A DNA stretch of 64,000 bases from Lentzea cavernae (lineage in GTDB: Bacteria > Actinomycetota > Actinomycetes > Mycobacteriales > Pseudonocardiaceae): the NCBI RefSeq assembly GCF_014653695.1, contig NZ_BNAR01000007.1:186001-250000 (forward strand), given 5' to 3'. This document shows, in pieces, positions 31,744-41,186 of the stretch. Both the position numbers and the translations under genes were made by a program. Below the pieces are notes generated by a model that searched no databases, had not been told where the DNA came from, and saw nothing but the letters and a program-made list of their open reading frames with translations. Numbering within the stretch: position 1 is the stretch's first letter; the number at the start of each line of letters is the position of its first letter.

Positions 31744-33519
31744 TCACGAGTAGTCGCGGAACCCCTTGCCCGTCTTGCGGCCGAGGCGACCGGCCGTGAC
31801 CAGGTGTTCCAGCAGCGGCGCCGGAGCGAACCCGGGCTCGCGGAACTCGTTGTAGAGCGTCCGCTGGATCGCCAGCGACACGTCCAGCCCCACGACGTCG
31901 AGCAGCGAGAACGGCCCCATCGGCAGGCCGCAGCCGACCTTCATGGCGTTGTCGATGTCGTCGGCCTCGGCGTAGTGGGCCTCGAGCATCTTCACCGCGT
32001 CGTTGAGGTACGGGAAGAGCAGCGCGTTCACGATGAACCCGGCCACGTCACCGCAGTGCACGGGGTGCTTGCCGAGGTCGAGGCAGATCTTGCGGGCCGT
32101 CGCGACGACGTCGGCTCGCGTGGAGATGGTCTCCACGACCTCGACCAGCTTCATGACCTGCGCGGGGTTGAAGAAGTGCAGGCCCACGACGTCCTCGGGC
32201 CTGCTCGTGGCCGCCGCGACCTCGATGACCGGCAACGACGACGTGGTCGTCGCGAGCACGGCGCCGGGCTTGCACACCTCGTCGAGCGCCGCGAAGACCT
32301 CCTTCTTGATCCCGATCTCCTCGGCCACCGCCTCGACGACCAGGTCGCAGTCCGCCAGGTCCACGAACTCCACCGCGGGCGAGATCCTCCCCAGGGCCGC
32401 GTCCCGATCTTGTTCGGACAGCTTCCCCTTGCTGACCGCCCGCTCCAGCGACTTGCGCACAGCGCCGATCGCCTTCTCGGCCTTGTCGAGACCGCGCGCC
32501 CGCAACACCACGTCGTACCCGCGCTTGGCGAACACCTCGGCGATGCCTGTAGCCATCGTGCCCGTGCCGATGACCCCGACCCGCTGGACCTCACGGGTCT
32601 GCACCGAAGTGTCCACTTCGGACGGCGTGTGCACGTCCTCGACGACAACAGGCGAGTCGGGCCCGTCGTAGGTGTAGAACCCGCGCCCGCTCTTCCTGCC
32701 CAGCAGCCCGGCCGTGATCATCTGCTTGAGCAGCGGCGCCGGCGAGTGCAACCGGTTGCGCGACTGGTGGTACATCGTGTCGAGGATCTCGTACGCCGTG
32801 TCCAGCCCGATGAGGTCCAACAGCGCCAACGGCCCCATCGGATAACCGCAGCCGTACCGCATGGCCGCGTCGAGGTCCTCACGCGTCGCGTACTTGGACT
32901 CCAGCATCTTCACCGCGTGGTTGAGATACGGGAACAACAGCGCGTTCGCGATGAACCCGGCCCTGTCCCCGATCACCACGGGCGACTTGCCCAGCCGCTC
33001 GGTGAACGCGACCACGTCCGTGATCACGTCCGGCTCCGTCACGACCGTGCGCACGACCTCGACCAGCTTCAGGACCTGCGTCGGGTTGAAGAAGTGCAGC
33101 CCGACGACCTTGCCCGGCCTCTTGGTGTGCACGCCGATCTCGGTGATCGACAACGACGACGTGTTGGACGCGATGATCGCCTCGGGCTTCAGGACCTCGT
33201 CCAGCTGCTGGAAGATCCCGGCCTTGAGCCCGACGTTCTCCGGCACCGCCTCGATGACGAGATCGCAGTCCGCCAGGGTGCCCAGGTCGAGACTGGTGCT
33301 GACCCTGCCGCGGAGCGCCGCACTCTCCTCCGCGGTCAACTTCTCCCGCTGCACGGCCCGTGTGGTCGAGTGCTCGAGGTGCCCGAGCCCCCGCTCGAGA
33401 CCGGCCGCGTCGACCTCCACCACCTTGACCACGAGCCCGGTGCGCGCGAGTACCTCCACGATGCCCGCGCCCATGGTTCCGAAGCCGACGACTCCGACCG
33501 TGTTGATTTCGCGCGCCAC
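31744..33519 (-). CDS. double-domain 3-hydroxyacyl-CoA (3-hydroxybutyryl-CoA) dehydrogenase
   Basis: A 591-residue fusion of two complete dehydrogenase units (residues ~1-290 and ~305-591), each with an NAD-binding GxGxM(G/A) motif (VVGFGTMGAGI and VIGTGTMATGI), a catalytic HFFNP (LHFFNPTQV and LHFFNPAQV) and a C-terminal helical domain (MGPLALLDLIGLD and MGPFSLLDVVGLD). It converts acetoacetyl-CoA to 3-hydroxybutyryl-CoA or the reverse, in the ethylmalonyl-CoA and butyrate-type pathways. Single-unit enzymes are about 285 residues, so this is a tandem fusion. The GTG start follows GGGAGG. An operator-like palindrome lies 29 bp upstream. Confidence 0.93.
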   Translation of the reverse strand: MAREINTVGVVGFGTMGAGIVEVLARTGLVVKVVEVDAAGLERGLGHLEHSTTRAVQREKLTAEESAALRGRVSTSLDLGTLADCDLVIEAVPENVGLKAGIFQQLDEVLKPEAIIASNTSSLSITEIGVHTKRPGKVVGLHFFNPTQVLKLVEVVRTVVTEPDVITDVVAFTERLGKSPVVIGDRAGFIANALLFPYLNHAVKMLESKYATREDLDAAMRYGCGYPMGPLALLDLIGLDTAYEILDTMYHQSRNRLHSPAPLLKQMITAGLLGRKSGRGFYTYDGPDSPVVVEDVHTPSEVDTSVQTREVQRVGVIGTGTMATGIAEVFAKRGYDVVLRARGLDKAEKAIGAVRKSLERAVSKGKLSEQDRDAALGRISPAVEFVDLADCDLVVEAVAEEIGIKKEVFAALDEVCKPGAVLATTTSSLPVIEVAAATSRPEDVVGLHFFNPAQVMKLVEVVETISTRADVVATARKICLDLGKHPVHCGDVAGFIVNALLFPYLNDAVKMLEAHYAEADDIDNAMKVGCGLPMGPFSLLDVVGLDVSLAIQRTLYNEFREPGFAPAPLLEHLVTAGRLGRKTGKGFRDYS

Positions 33520-33547
33520 TGCAGACCTCCCTACGGGGTAAAGCGTG

Positions 33548-33565
33548 GGCTACCAAGGAGTAACT
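33548..33565. promoter_or_regulatory. 18-bp palindrome shared by acyl-CoA genes, site 3
   Basis: GGCTACC-AAGG-AGTAACT, upstream of the 3-hydroxyacyl-CoA dehydrogenase gene. The right arm matches AGTAACC in 6 of 7 positions and the left arm GGTTACT in 5 of 7. Confidence 0.5.
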
Positions 33566-33569
33566 TGCG

Positions 33570-34480
33570 GGCGACTATGCCACTGCTGGGGATGGCGGGG
33601 GTCGTGAGCTTCGCCATCGGGATCGAAACAGTGATCGGTCTAGCGGGTGGTGTGATGTGGGCTTTTGCCTGTTGAACCCGTGTGGGGGAATGCGGGGTTC
33701 GGCCATCTGAGGTGGGGCGGGTTGGTCGTGGGCGTGATGGTCGGGCGGGTGGCGGGGTGTGCTGCCAGGTCGACGGGAGGGCTTGGCGGGGAGGCTGGAC
33801 GGGCTACGCGGCGGGCAGGGCCAGCGGCGAGTGGGTAAGGAGCAAGCCAGGCGGGCAGGGCCAGGCTGCACGCGGACAGGCAGCTGGCGGCAAGTGTGGG
33901 AGCGCTCGGCCAGGCGGGCACACGGCAAACGGTCAGGCAGGCGCGTCATTCGGCACGTGGCATGCAGCCGGCGGACATGCCGCCAGACAGGGCGCGCGTC
34001 CAGGCAGGCGGGTGAGAGTCGGCGGGTCAGCAGGCGGGTGGGTCGGCGGGTCGGCGGGGTGGGTTGGCGGGCAGGGCGCGGCCAGCAAGCAAGCGGGTCG
34101 GCAGGCAGGGCGCGACCAGGCAAGCGAGCCGGTCGGGAGCAAAACAGATGGCCACGCGGCATGCGGATACGCACCCGGCGGAGTAATGGCCAGGCGGGCA
34201 CGCGGCAGGTAGCCACGCCGCGGCGGACAGGCAGACAGCTAAGCGATCAGGCAGGCAAGCCGCACGGGCAGGCTCAGTCCCCAAGCCGGCGGACCACTCA
34301 GGCGGCAGGCCTCCTGAACGGCAGGCTCGGCCCGCGAGCAACAGTCAGTGGGACAGCCTTGGCTGTGGTGGCCGGTATCGCGCCGCAACGACAAACTCCT
34401 GCGGGCGAGTGCAGATTCGGAGTAGCGGAGCGGCCAGCACGGGCCCCGTCAAATAGGAGGGCCCCAAGCCTGGGCCGCCG
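33570..34480. other. G-rich, repeat-laden non-coding island
   Basis: About 0.9 kb with no gene I can support. The plus strand is strongly purine/G-rich and full of variants of GGCAGGC, GGCGGGT and CAGGCGGG (densest at 33980-34130). Two near-copies of CCAGGCGGGCACxCGGCA occur at about 33911 and 34189. Long frames on both strands are Pro/Arg/Ala- or Gly/Ala/Arg-rich translations of these repeats, lack ribosome-binding sites and look like no protein. The dense GGG tracts could form G-quadruplexes on the plus strand. Confidence 0.7.
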
Positions 34481-34536
34481 CTGCCCCCGCGCGCTTCCTT
34501 GTCACGCAACGAGTGAAACGCCTCATAGGTTCCCGA

Positions 34537-34599
34537 CTATCCACAGGCTAGCGGGCCGAACCAAAACAGCAGGTCAAGATACCCGCCACCTGTGGACAA
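34537..34599. other. pair of DnaA-box-like sites
   Basis: CTATCCACA (34537-34545) and, inverted, TTGTCCACA (34591-34599 read on the minus strand) match the actinobacterial DnaA box pattern; the second is the preferred form in Streptomyces. They face each other across 45 bp in a relatively AT-rich patch at the end of the G-rich island. No origin genes are near. Confidence 0.3.
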
Positions 34600-34618
34600 C
34601 TCGAACCAACAGCCGCGG

Positions 34619-35329
34619 CTAGTCGTCGAACCCCCGTGCGGCCAGCTCCTCGATGCGGCGGACCGCCTCCTCGGCGTCCTTGCCCGTGGCCACGACGGTG
34701 ATCGACTTGCCGCCGGGGGCGCTCAGGCCCATGAGGGCCAGGACGCTGGCCGCGTTGGCCTCCTCGGCGCCGTAGCGGACGACCACGTCGGCGTCGAGTT
34801 CGGCCACTGTTCTTGCCAGCAGGGCTGCTGGGCGGGCGTGGAGGCCGACCTCGTTGGTCAAGAGGACTTCTGCTGACACCGCGCCCTGCACGAGGTGCAG
34901 GGATGGGCGGTTGGGGGTGGTTGCCGGGGTGGTTTCGCCAGCGGCGCCTTCGGCTGTGGCTGCCACGTCGGCCAGGGAGGCGCCTCCCTGGGCTGCTACG
35001 GCTGCGGCTACCGCGCCTTCCACGAGAGGTGCGTCCACCACTGCGTAGCGGGATGGGTCGTCTGCCGATTCGACGGCCATCTCGGCTGTCATCTTGGCGC
35101 TGCCGAGGTCGTAGAGCACTACTACGCCTGCGCCTGAGTCGGCGTCTGCCAGGGCTTCGACCACTGCGCCGTAGTCGGTGCCGAGGCCGCCTTCCTCGGT
35201 GCCGCCCACCGGTTGCACTGAGACGTCCGGGGCCATTTGGGCTGCCAGTTCTGCTACTCCGTTGGCCAGCATGTCGCTGTGGGAGACGACTACCAGGCCC
35301 ACGCGGCTCGTGTCGGCGGCGGCCGTCAT
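34619..35329 (-). CDS. dhaM: DhaM, PTS-dependent phosphotransferase subunit of dihydroxyacetone kinase
   Basis: A 236-residue fusion. Residues 1-130 form an EIIA-mannose-like domain with the phospho-acceptor His in VVVSHSDMLANG, and residues ~148-236 form an HPr domain with the phospho-His in NEVGLHARPAALLART. It relays phosphate from PTS enzyme I to DhaL-ADP. No EI domain is fused, so EI must come from elsewhere on the chromosome. The ATG overlaps the DhaL stop. Last gene of the dhaKLM operon. Confidence 0.94.
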   Translation of the reverse strand: MTAAADTSRVGLVVVSHSDMLANGVAELAAQMAPDVSVQPVGGTEEGGLGTDYGAVVEALADADSGAGVVVLYDLGSAKMTAEMAVESADDPSRYAVVDAPLVEGAVAAAVAAQGGASLADVAATAEGAAGETTPATTPNRPSLHLVQGAVSAEVLLTNEVGLHARPAALLARTVAELDADVVVRYGAEEANAASVLALMGLSAPGGKSITVVATGKDAEEAVRRIEELAARGFDD

Positions 35330-35952
35330 GCCTCGGCCGCCGCGTCTGCGAAGGCGCGCAGCAGGAGTGCTGTCGAGCGGGCGCCCGGGTCCATGTGGCC
35401 TGCGCTGCGCTCGCCCAGGTAGGAGGCTCGGCCCTTACGGGCGACCATGGGGACGGTTGAGGAAGCGCCCTCCGCTGCCGCGTCGGCGGCTGCGGAGAGT
35501 GCTGCTGCCACTGAGCCGTCTGCGCAGGCGGCCGCGGTGACGGCCGGGGTCAGGGCGTCGACCATCGTTTTGTCGCCCACCACGGCCTTGCCTCTCGCGA
35601 CCACGCCGTCGAGTGCTGCTTGCAGGGCGCGGGCGACCGCTGGGCAGTCCAGTTCCGTCGCGTCGCCCACTGCTGCCGAGGCGCGCAGGAAGGCGGTGCC
35701 GTACAGGGGGCCTGCCGCGCCGCCCACCGTGGAGATGAGGGTGGTCGCCACGAGCTTGAGCACCTTGGCCGGGGTGTCGGGCGGGTCGGCGTCCAAACGG
35801 GACAGCACGGCGGTGAAGCCGCGCTTCAGGTTCTCGCCGTGGTCGGCGTCGCCGATGGCCTGGTCGAGGCGCACCAGTTCGTCGCGGTGTTCCTGGACGA
35901 CGGTGGCGGCGGCGCGCAGGGCCGCCACCACGTCTGCTGCCGTGCAGCCCAC
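35326..35952 (-). CDS. dhaL: DhaL, ADP-binding subunit of dihydroxyacetone kinase
   Basis: A 208-residue helical protein with the nucleotide-binding and magnesium motif GDADHGENLKRGF (about residues 32-44) and VGGAAGPLYGTAFL, both family hallmarks. It carries the permanently bound ADP/ATP that phosphorylates dihydroxyacetone bound to DhaK. It starts at GTG 35952 directly after the DhaK stop and overlaps DhaM. Confidence 0.94.
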   Translation of the reverse strand: MGCTAADVVAALRAAATVVQEHRDELVRLDQAIGDADHGENLKRGFTAVLSRLDADPPDTPAKVLKLVATTLISTVGGAAGPLYGTAFLRASAAVGDATELDCPAVARALQAALDGVVARGKAVVGDKTMVDALTPAVTAAACADGSVAAALSAAADAAAEGASSTVPMVARKGRASYLGERSAGHMDPGARSTALLLRAFADAAAEA

Positions 35953-35953
35953 C

Positions 35954-36946
<993 letters not shown>

Positions 36947-37027
36947 CGAACAGCCCTCCCGATCGGCGGTGACCGTGTTCCTTCTTACTCCGGGGGTCTG
37001 ACACTCGGAACTGGCAAAGGTCCCCGC

Positions 37028-37046
37028 TACCGTTAGCCTGCCCTAA
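37028..37046 (+). promoter_or_regulatory. IdeR/DmdR-type iron box
   Basis: TACCGTTAGCCTGCCCTAA matches the 19-bp actinobacterial iron-box consensus TWAGGTWAGSCTWACCTWA at 15 of 19 positions. It lies 45 bp upstream of the GTG of the siderophore-binding lipoprotein gene, where an iron-loaded repressor would block transcription. Confidence 0.7.
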
Positions 37047-37090
37047 GAAATGCAGGTCAACATCACGTTCCGTAGTGGAGGAACAACGTC

Positions 37091-38083
37091 GTGTCGAAGA
37101 GAGCAGCGCTGCTCGTCGCAGTCGCCCTGACCCTGACCGCCTGTTCCAGCACGCCGGACAAGCCGACCGTCGCCCAGGGCGGCGAGGACTTCGGCAAGGC
37201 GTACGAACTGAGCGGCGGTTTCGGCACGACGCAGAAGCCCGGCGAGTTCCCCCGCACGATCAAGCACGCGATGGGTGAGACCAAGCTCGAGAAGAAACCC
37301 GAACGGGTGATCGTGCTCGACACGGGCGAGCTCGACAACGTCGTGGCCCTCGGCATCAAGCCCGTCGGCATCGCCTACACCGACGGCTCCCCGACCATGC
37401 CGTCCTACATCGGCGACAAGGGCGGCACGCCGGAGAACGTCGGCACGACCAACAACCTCAACCTCGAGGCGATCACCAAGCTGAACCCGGACCTGATCCT
37501 GGGCTCGCAGCTGCGCGCGGAGGCCCTCTACCCGAAGCTCGCCGCGATCGCCCCGACGGTGTTCAGCGTGCGCCCCGGCTACGTGTGGAAGGAGAACTTC
37601 CTGCTCAACGCCGCCGCGCTCGACCGCCAGGCCGACGCCGCGAAGATGCTCGAGGACTACACGAACAAGGCCACCGAGACCGGCAACGCCATCGAGAAGA
37701 AGCTCGGCGTGCGCCCGACGGTGACGGCGCTGCGCTTCATGCCGGGCCGCATCCGCCTCTACGCCAAGAAGTCGTTCATCGGCACGATCCTCATCGACGC
37801 CAAGATCGGGCAGCCGACCCCGTCCCAGGTGGACGACCTGGCCGCCGAGGTCAGCACGGAGCAGATCAGCAAGGCCGACGGCGACTTCATCCTCTACTCC
37901 ACCTACGGCGACCCGGCCAAGACCGCGCAGGCGTCGGTGCTGGGCGGTCCGTTGTGGACCGGCCTGAACGCCGTCAAGGCCGGCAAGGCCAAGCCGGTCC
38001 TCGACGAGACCTACTTCCTCGGCCTCGGCGTGCTCGCCGCGAACGTGGTCCTCGACGACATGAAGACGCAGCTCGGCGCGTAA
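37091..38083 (+). CDS. iron-siderophore ABC transporter substrate-binding lipoprotein
   Basis: A 330-residue lipoprotein with signal peptide and lipobox LTAC (Cys18). The mature part is a type III (FecB/FhuD-like) binding protein: KPERVIVLDTGELDNVVALGIKPVGIA, LEAITKLNPDLILGSQ and a long central helix are typical. It captures a ferric siderophore outside the cell. The GTG start follows GGAGG. No permease or ATPase gene is adjacent, so it works with an importer encoded elsewhere. An iron box upstream implies IdeR/DmdR control. Confidence 0.93.
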   Translation: MSKRAALLVAVALTLTACSSTPDKPTVAQGGEDFGKAYELSGGFGTTQKPGEFPRTIKHAMGETKLEKKPERVIVLDTGELDNVVALGIKPVGIAYTDGSPTMPSYIGDKGGTPENVGTTNNLNLEAITKLNPDLILGSQLRAEALYPKLAAIAPTVFSVRPGYVWKENFLLNAAALDRQADAAKMLEDYTNKATETGNAIEKKLGVRPTVTALRFMPGRIRLYAKKSFIGTILIDAKIGQPTPSQVDDLAAEVSTEQISKADGDFILYSTYGDPAKTAQASVLGGPLWTGLNAVKAGKAKPVLDETYFLGLGVLAANVVLDDMKTQLGA

Positions 38084-38094
38084 GACCTCGAGGA

Positions 38095-38127
38095 GCGGGT
38101 GCTCCTCAGCGACCGAAGAGCACCCGC
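38095..38127. terminator. bidirectional terminator between convergent genes
   Basis: GCGGGTGCTC (38095-38104) pairs with GAGCACCCGC (38118-38127), a perfect 10-bp stem over a 13-base loop. It lies between the binding-protein and aldehyde dehydrogenase genes and overlaps the last codons of the latter. Confidence 0.7.
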
Positions 38128-39611
38128 GCGAGGCGCAGCATCTGCTTGCCCGCCATGGAAGACCTGTCGAACGTCGCCATGTCGATCAGCGACTTGAACT
38201 TCAGCTTCGTCACGGCCTTGGCGTAGGCGAACTCGCGCAGCCCGTCCTCGCCGTGGATGCGCCCGAACCCGGAGTCGCCCACGCCGCCGAACGGCAGCCC
38301 GGGGATCGCCGCGTAGGTCAGCACGGAGTTGATCGACACCATCCCGACCCGCAGCTCGGCCGCGAGCTCCTCGCCGCGCGACTTCGAGAACACGGCGGCG
38401 CCCAGCCCGTACTTCGACTGGTTCGCGAGCCGCACGCCCTCCAGCGCGTTCGGCACCCTCTTGATCACCACGGTCGGCCCGAAGGTCTCCTCCGTGACCG
38501 CCAGCGAGTCCTCCGGCACGTCCGTCAGCACGACCGGCTCGACGTACGGTGGCCTGATCGAGTCCGGTCCGCCCACGAGCGCCTTGCCGCCGCGGTCCAG
38601 CGCGTCCTGCACATGCTCGCGGATGATCTCCACCTGCGAGGGCATCGTGATCGGCCCGAGGTTCGCGTTCGGCTCCCCGCCCGGCTTGAGCTTGCGGGCG
38701 CGCTTCACGACGATCTCGGTGAACTCGTCGGCGACTTCCTCGGCCACGTAGATCCGCTCCACGCCCGCGCACGTCTGGCCGGCGTTCGACACCGCGCCCC
38801 AGATCGCGGCCTCGGCGGCGGCGGTCAGGTCGGCGTCCGAGTCGACGATCAGGGCGTCCTTGCCGCCGCACTCGACCAGCACCGGTGTCAGCGACGTCGC
38901 GGCGGCGGCCATGACCTTCTTGCCGGTCCGGGTGGAGCCCGTGAACGCGATCTTGTCGACGCCGGACGCGACGAGCGCCGCACCCGTCTCGCCGAAGCCC
39001 GTGACCACCTGGAACACCGGGTACTCCGGCACGGCCTCGGTGAACGTCGACGACAGGAACGTGCCGACGCCCGGCGTGAACTCCGACGGCTTGAACACCA
39101 CGGCGTTGCCCGCGGAGAGCGCGTACGAGATCGAACCCATCGGCGTGTGCGCGGGGTAGTTCCACGGCCCGATGACGCCGATGACGCCCAACGGCCGGTA
39201 CTCCAGCGTCGCGCCGTGGTTGAACATCAGCATGCCCGACGACACCCGGCGCTTGCCCAGCACACGGCTGGCGTGGCGAGAGGCCCAGTGCAGGTGGTCC
39301 ATCACCAGCGCGACCTCGACGCGGGAGTCGTCCGCGGGCTTGCCCGTCTCCGAGCTGATCAACGCGATGAACTCGTCCGTGCGCTGCGAGAGGATCTTGC
39401 GCCACGCGTCGAGCTTGGTCCTGCGGCCCTCGAACCCGAGACCCGCCCACCACGCGGCGGCCTCGCGAGCGGACGACACCGCGTCCTCGACCTCGGCGGC
39501 CGTGTGGATCGGGTGGTGCGCGACGACCTCGCCGGTGCGCGGGTCCAATGATGCGAACCGCCGCTGCTCGCCATCGGCCGACAGCGCGCTGTCCGAAGCG
39601 GTCTGCGTCAT
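38106..39611 (-). CDS. aldehyde dehydrogenase (succinate-semialdehyde dehydrogenase-like)
   Basis: A 501-residue NAD(P)-dependent aldehyde dehydrogenase. Catalytic Cys in GQTCAGVERIYV, general-base Glu in ECGGKDA, NAD(P)-binding GSTRTGKKV and GPWNYPAHTP are present. Subfamily features point to the actinobacterial succinic-semialdehyde dehydrogenase (GabD2-like) group; exact substrate is uncertain. The ATG at 39611 follows GAAGGAG; longer upstream frames lack one. A palindrome of the acyl-CoA set lies 10 bp before the start, which links it to that regulation. Confidence 0.9.
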   Translation of the reverse strand: MTQTASDSALSADGEQRRFASLDPRTGEVVAHHPIHTAAEVEDAVSSAREAAAWWAGLGFEGRRTKLDAWRKILSQRTDEFIALISSETGKPADDSRVEVALVMDHLHWASRHASRVLGKRRVSSGMLMFNHGATLEYRPLGVIGVIGPWNYPAHTPMGSISYALSAGNAVVFKPSEFTPGVGTFLSSTFTEAVPEYPVFQVVTGFGETGAALVASGVDKIAFTGSTRTGKKVMAAAATSLTPVLVECGGKDALIVDSDADLTAAAEAAIWGAVSNAGQTCAGVERIYVAEEVADEFTEIVVKRARKLKPGGEPNANLGPITMPSQVEIIREHVQDALDRGGKALVGGPDSIRPPYVEPVVLTDVPEDSLAVTEETFGPTVVIKRVPNALEGVRLANQSKYGLGAAVFSKSRGEELAAELRVGMVSINSVLTYAAIPGLPFGGVGDSGFGRIHGEDGLREFAYAKAVTKLKFKSLIDMATFDRSSMAGKQMLRLARVLFGR

Positions 39612-39621
39612 GGTGCTCCTT

Positions 39622-39639
39622 CGGTACTCGCCAGTAACC
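39622..39639. promoter_or_regulatory. 18-bp palindrome shared by acyl-CoA genes, site 4
   Basis: CGGTACT-CGCC-AGTAACC, 10 bp upstream of the aldehyde dehydrogenase start codon. The right arm is identical to the ccr site and the left arm matches 5 of 7 bases. Confidence 0.55.
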
Positions 39640-39696
39640 TCGACCCTAACGCGTACTCGAAGAACTTTCAGCCCCCGGCTGGCCCCGGAGGGCCCG

Positions 39697-40719
39697 TCAG
39701 GCTTGGGGCAGAGCAGGCAGAACCGCCTTGGCGAACGTTTGCGCCGCCTGGCAGCGGTCCAGGTCCTTCTCCTTCGAGGCCGCGACGATGAACTCCACGA
39801 TCTCACCCGCGTCGGCCTGGTCCTTCGTCCGGACCACCACGAGCTCGCAGGTGGGGAACGAGCCGTCCTTGAACGCCTGGTAGCCCTTCACCCCGCCGCC
39901 GAGGTCTGCCTCGACGGACCTGGTGTCGAACTTGCCGTCCTTCGGGATGCGCGCCGTCTTGAACTCGATCTGCATCTGCGCGCTCTGCCCCGTCCACGAG
40001 CACTGGTGCAGGCCGAACGGCAGCGCGCGCGGCGAGGCGCCGAGCACGGGCGCGAGAGTGGCCTTGTCGACGATCGTGCACGGATCGACCTCGACCGGTG
40101 ACCCCTTCGGCGGGCTGTACTTCTGCGGGTTGCCCCGGAGCTTGCGCACCGCGCCCTCCAGCACCGTGCGCCCCGGCTCGCACGCCTCGGCTCCGCCGGT
40201 ACCGGTGCTCACCTGGACCCGCACGGCCTGTGCGGGGCTCTCCTGCGTCACGGCCGAGATGAAGCACGACGTGTTGCTCAGCTTCTGCTCACCGCTCTTG
40301 AGGCCCGCGATCTGCTTCGTCGCGTTCTTCACCTCGGTGGACGTCAGCGAGTAGCCGATGTCGAGCGTGATGTTGAGCGTCTTGCCGCCCTTGTCCTTCA
40401 TGTAGTTGGAGCAGCGCGTGTACGAGCTGCTCGTGTACTTCGAGGGCGTGCCGACCGTCTGCAGCACGTCCTTGTCGATCAACGCGCACGGGTTGATCAG
40501 CCGCAGCCGCTCCGCCGCGAACGACGGGTCGACCGGCTTGCCCGCCTGCGCCGACTGCTTGGTCGACGGTTCGGTCGAGGTCGTCGCCTCCGCACCCGCC
40601 TGCACGGTGCGGCGCGGCGAGTTGGTCTTGGCCAGACCCGGCCCGGTGGCGCAGCCGGCCATCAGCATCGCAGCGGCGGCGACCACGGCGGTGGCACGAA
40701 AACGAGGCACGACGTGCAC
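39697..40719 (-). CDS. DUF3558 lipoprotein, second copy
   Basis: A 340-residue lipoprotein. The GTG at 40719 follows GGAAAGG and gives a signal peptide with core AVVAAAAMLMAGC (lipobox). The mature part has two DUF3558-like halves (NPCALIDKDVLQTVGTPSKY ... and DPCTIVDKATLAPVLGASPR ...), each starting with an xPCxhhDK motif, so it is an internal duplication of the domain. Function unknown. Aldehyde dehydrogenase lies 85 bp downstream on the same strand. Confidence 0.83.
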   Translation of the reverse strand: MHVVPRFRATAVVAAAAMLMAGCATGPGLAKTNSPRRTVQAGAEATTSTEPSTKQSAQAGKPVDPSFAAERLRLINPCALIDKDVLQTVGTPSKYTSSSYTRCSNYMKDKGGKTLNITLDIGYSLTSTEVKNATKQIAGLKSGEQKLSNTSCFISAVTQESPAQAVRVQVSTGTGGAEACEPGRTVLEGAVRKLRGNPQKYSPPKGSPVEVDPCTIVDKATLAPVLGASPRALPFGLHQCSWTGQSAQMQIEFKTARIPKDGKFDTRSVEADLGGGVKGYQAFKDGSFPTCELVVVRTKDQADAGEIVEFIVAASKEKDLDRCQAAQTFAKAVLPALPQA

Positions 40720-40851
40720 GGTAGCGACCTTTCCGTGCGTCCGTGGGCGGTACCCCGAGTTCCTCCGTGGCACATGTCACCCAGAGCTACGGGAACGATT
40801 CAGAAGATCGACGCGATGTACAAGGTGAAGACCCCGAGATGAAGGAGAGAC

Positions 40852-40944
40852 GTGCGAAACCGAATCCGCCGCGCATTCAACTGGCTCGACGCGTGGACGA
40901 TCGAGGCCTTCAACCCTGTTTACCCTGGTCGTCCCCAGTCATAG
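40852..40944 (+). CDS. possible 30-residue small protein
   Basis: A 30-codon frame starting at GTG, 4 bases after AAGGAGAGAC, ending in TAG at 40942-40944. The product starts VRNRIRRAFNWLDAWTIEAF: a basic amphipathic helix with Trp/Phe faces, and a short Pro-rich tail. It lies alone between the DUF3558 gene and the convergent small membrane gene. A strong Shine-Dalgarno supports translation, but length and lack of a family make this tentative. Its 3' end overlaps the convergent gene by 6 bp. Confidence 0.45.
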   Translation: MRNRIRRAFNWLDAWTIEAFNPVYPGRPQS

Positions 40945-41175
40945 TTCCTTGAGCGGCTCCTTGTCGGTGTCCGCGAACTGGGGCCGCAGCGTCGCCCAGG
41001 CGGCGAACACGACCGCCAGCACCACCATGGCGACACCGGCCCACAGGTTGATGTTGACCCCTTCGGCCTTCTTCAGGTCCTCCTCGGTCGTGAAACCGAA
41101 CCCGATGACGACCAGTACAACGCCGTACAGGCCGAAGAGGAAAGCGATGATCAGTCGCAGGTCGAACAACCTCAT
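40939..41175 (-). CDS. small two-helix membrane protein next to the symporter
   Basis: A 78-residue protein with two hydrophobic helices (about residues 8-27 and 42-62) and a short charged C-terminus. It follows the symporter gene after 11 bases and is probably its accessory subunit or a co-transcribed membrane protein. Such small proteins (DUF485-like or similar) are common beside solute:sodium symporters, but I cannot assign this one to a named family. Confidence 0.72.
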   Translation of the reverse strand: MRLFDLRLIIAFLFGLYGVVLVVIGFGFTTEEDLKKAEGVNINLWAGVAMVVLAVVFAAWATLRPQFADTDKEPLKEL

Positions 41176-41186
41176 GACAGCCTCCC

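Noticed and set aside
33575-34216. Long open frames on both strands in the G-rich island
   Set aside because: They are Pro/Arg- or Gly/Arg-rich translations of GGC/GGG repeats, with no ribosome-binding sites or recognisable domains.
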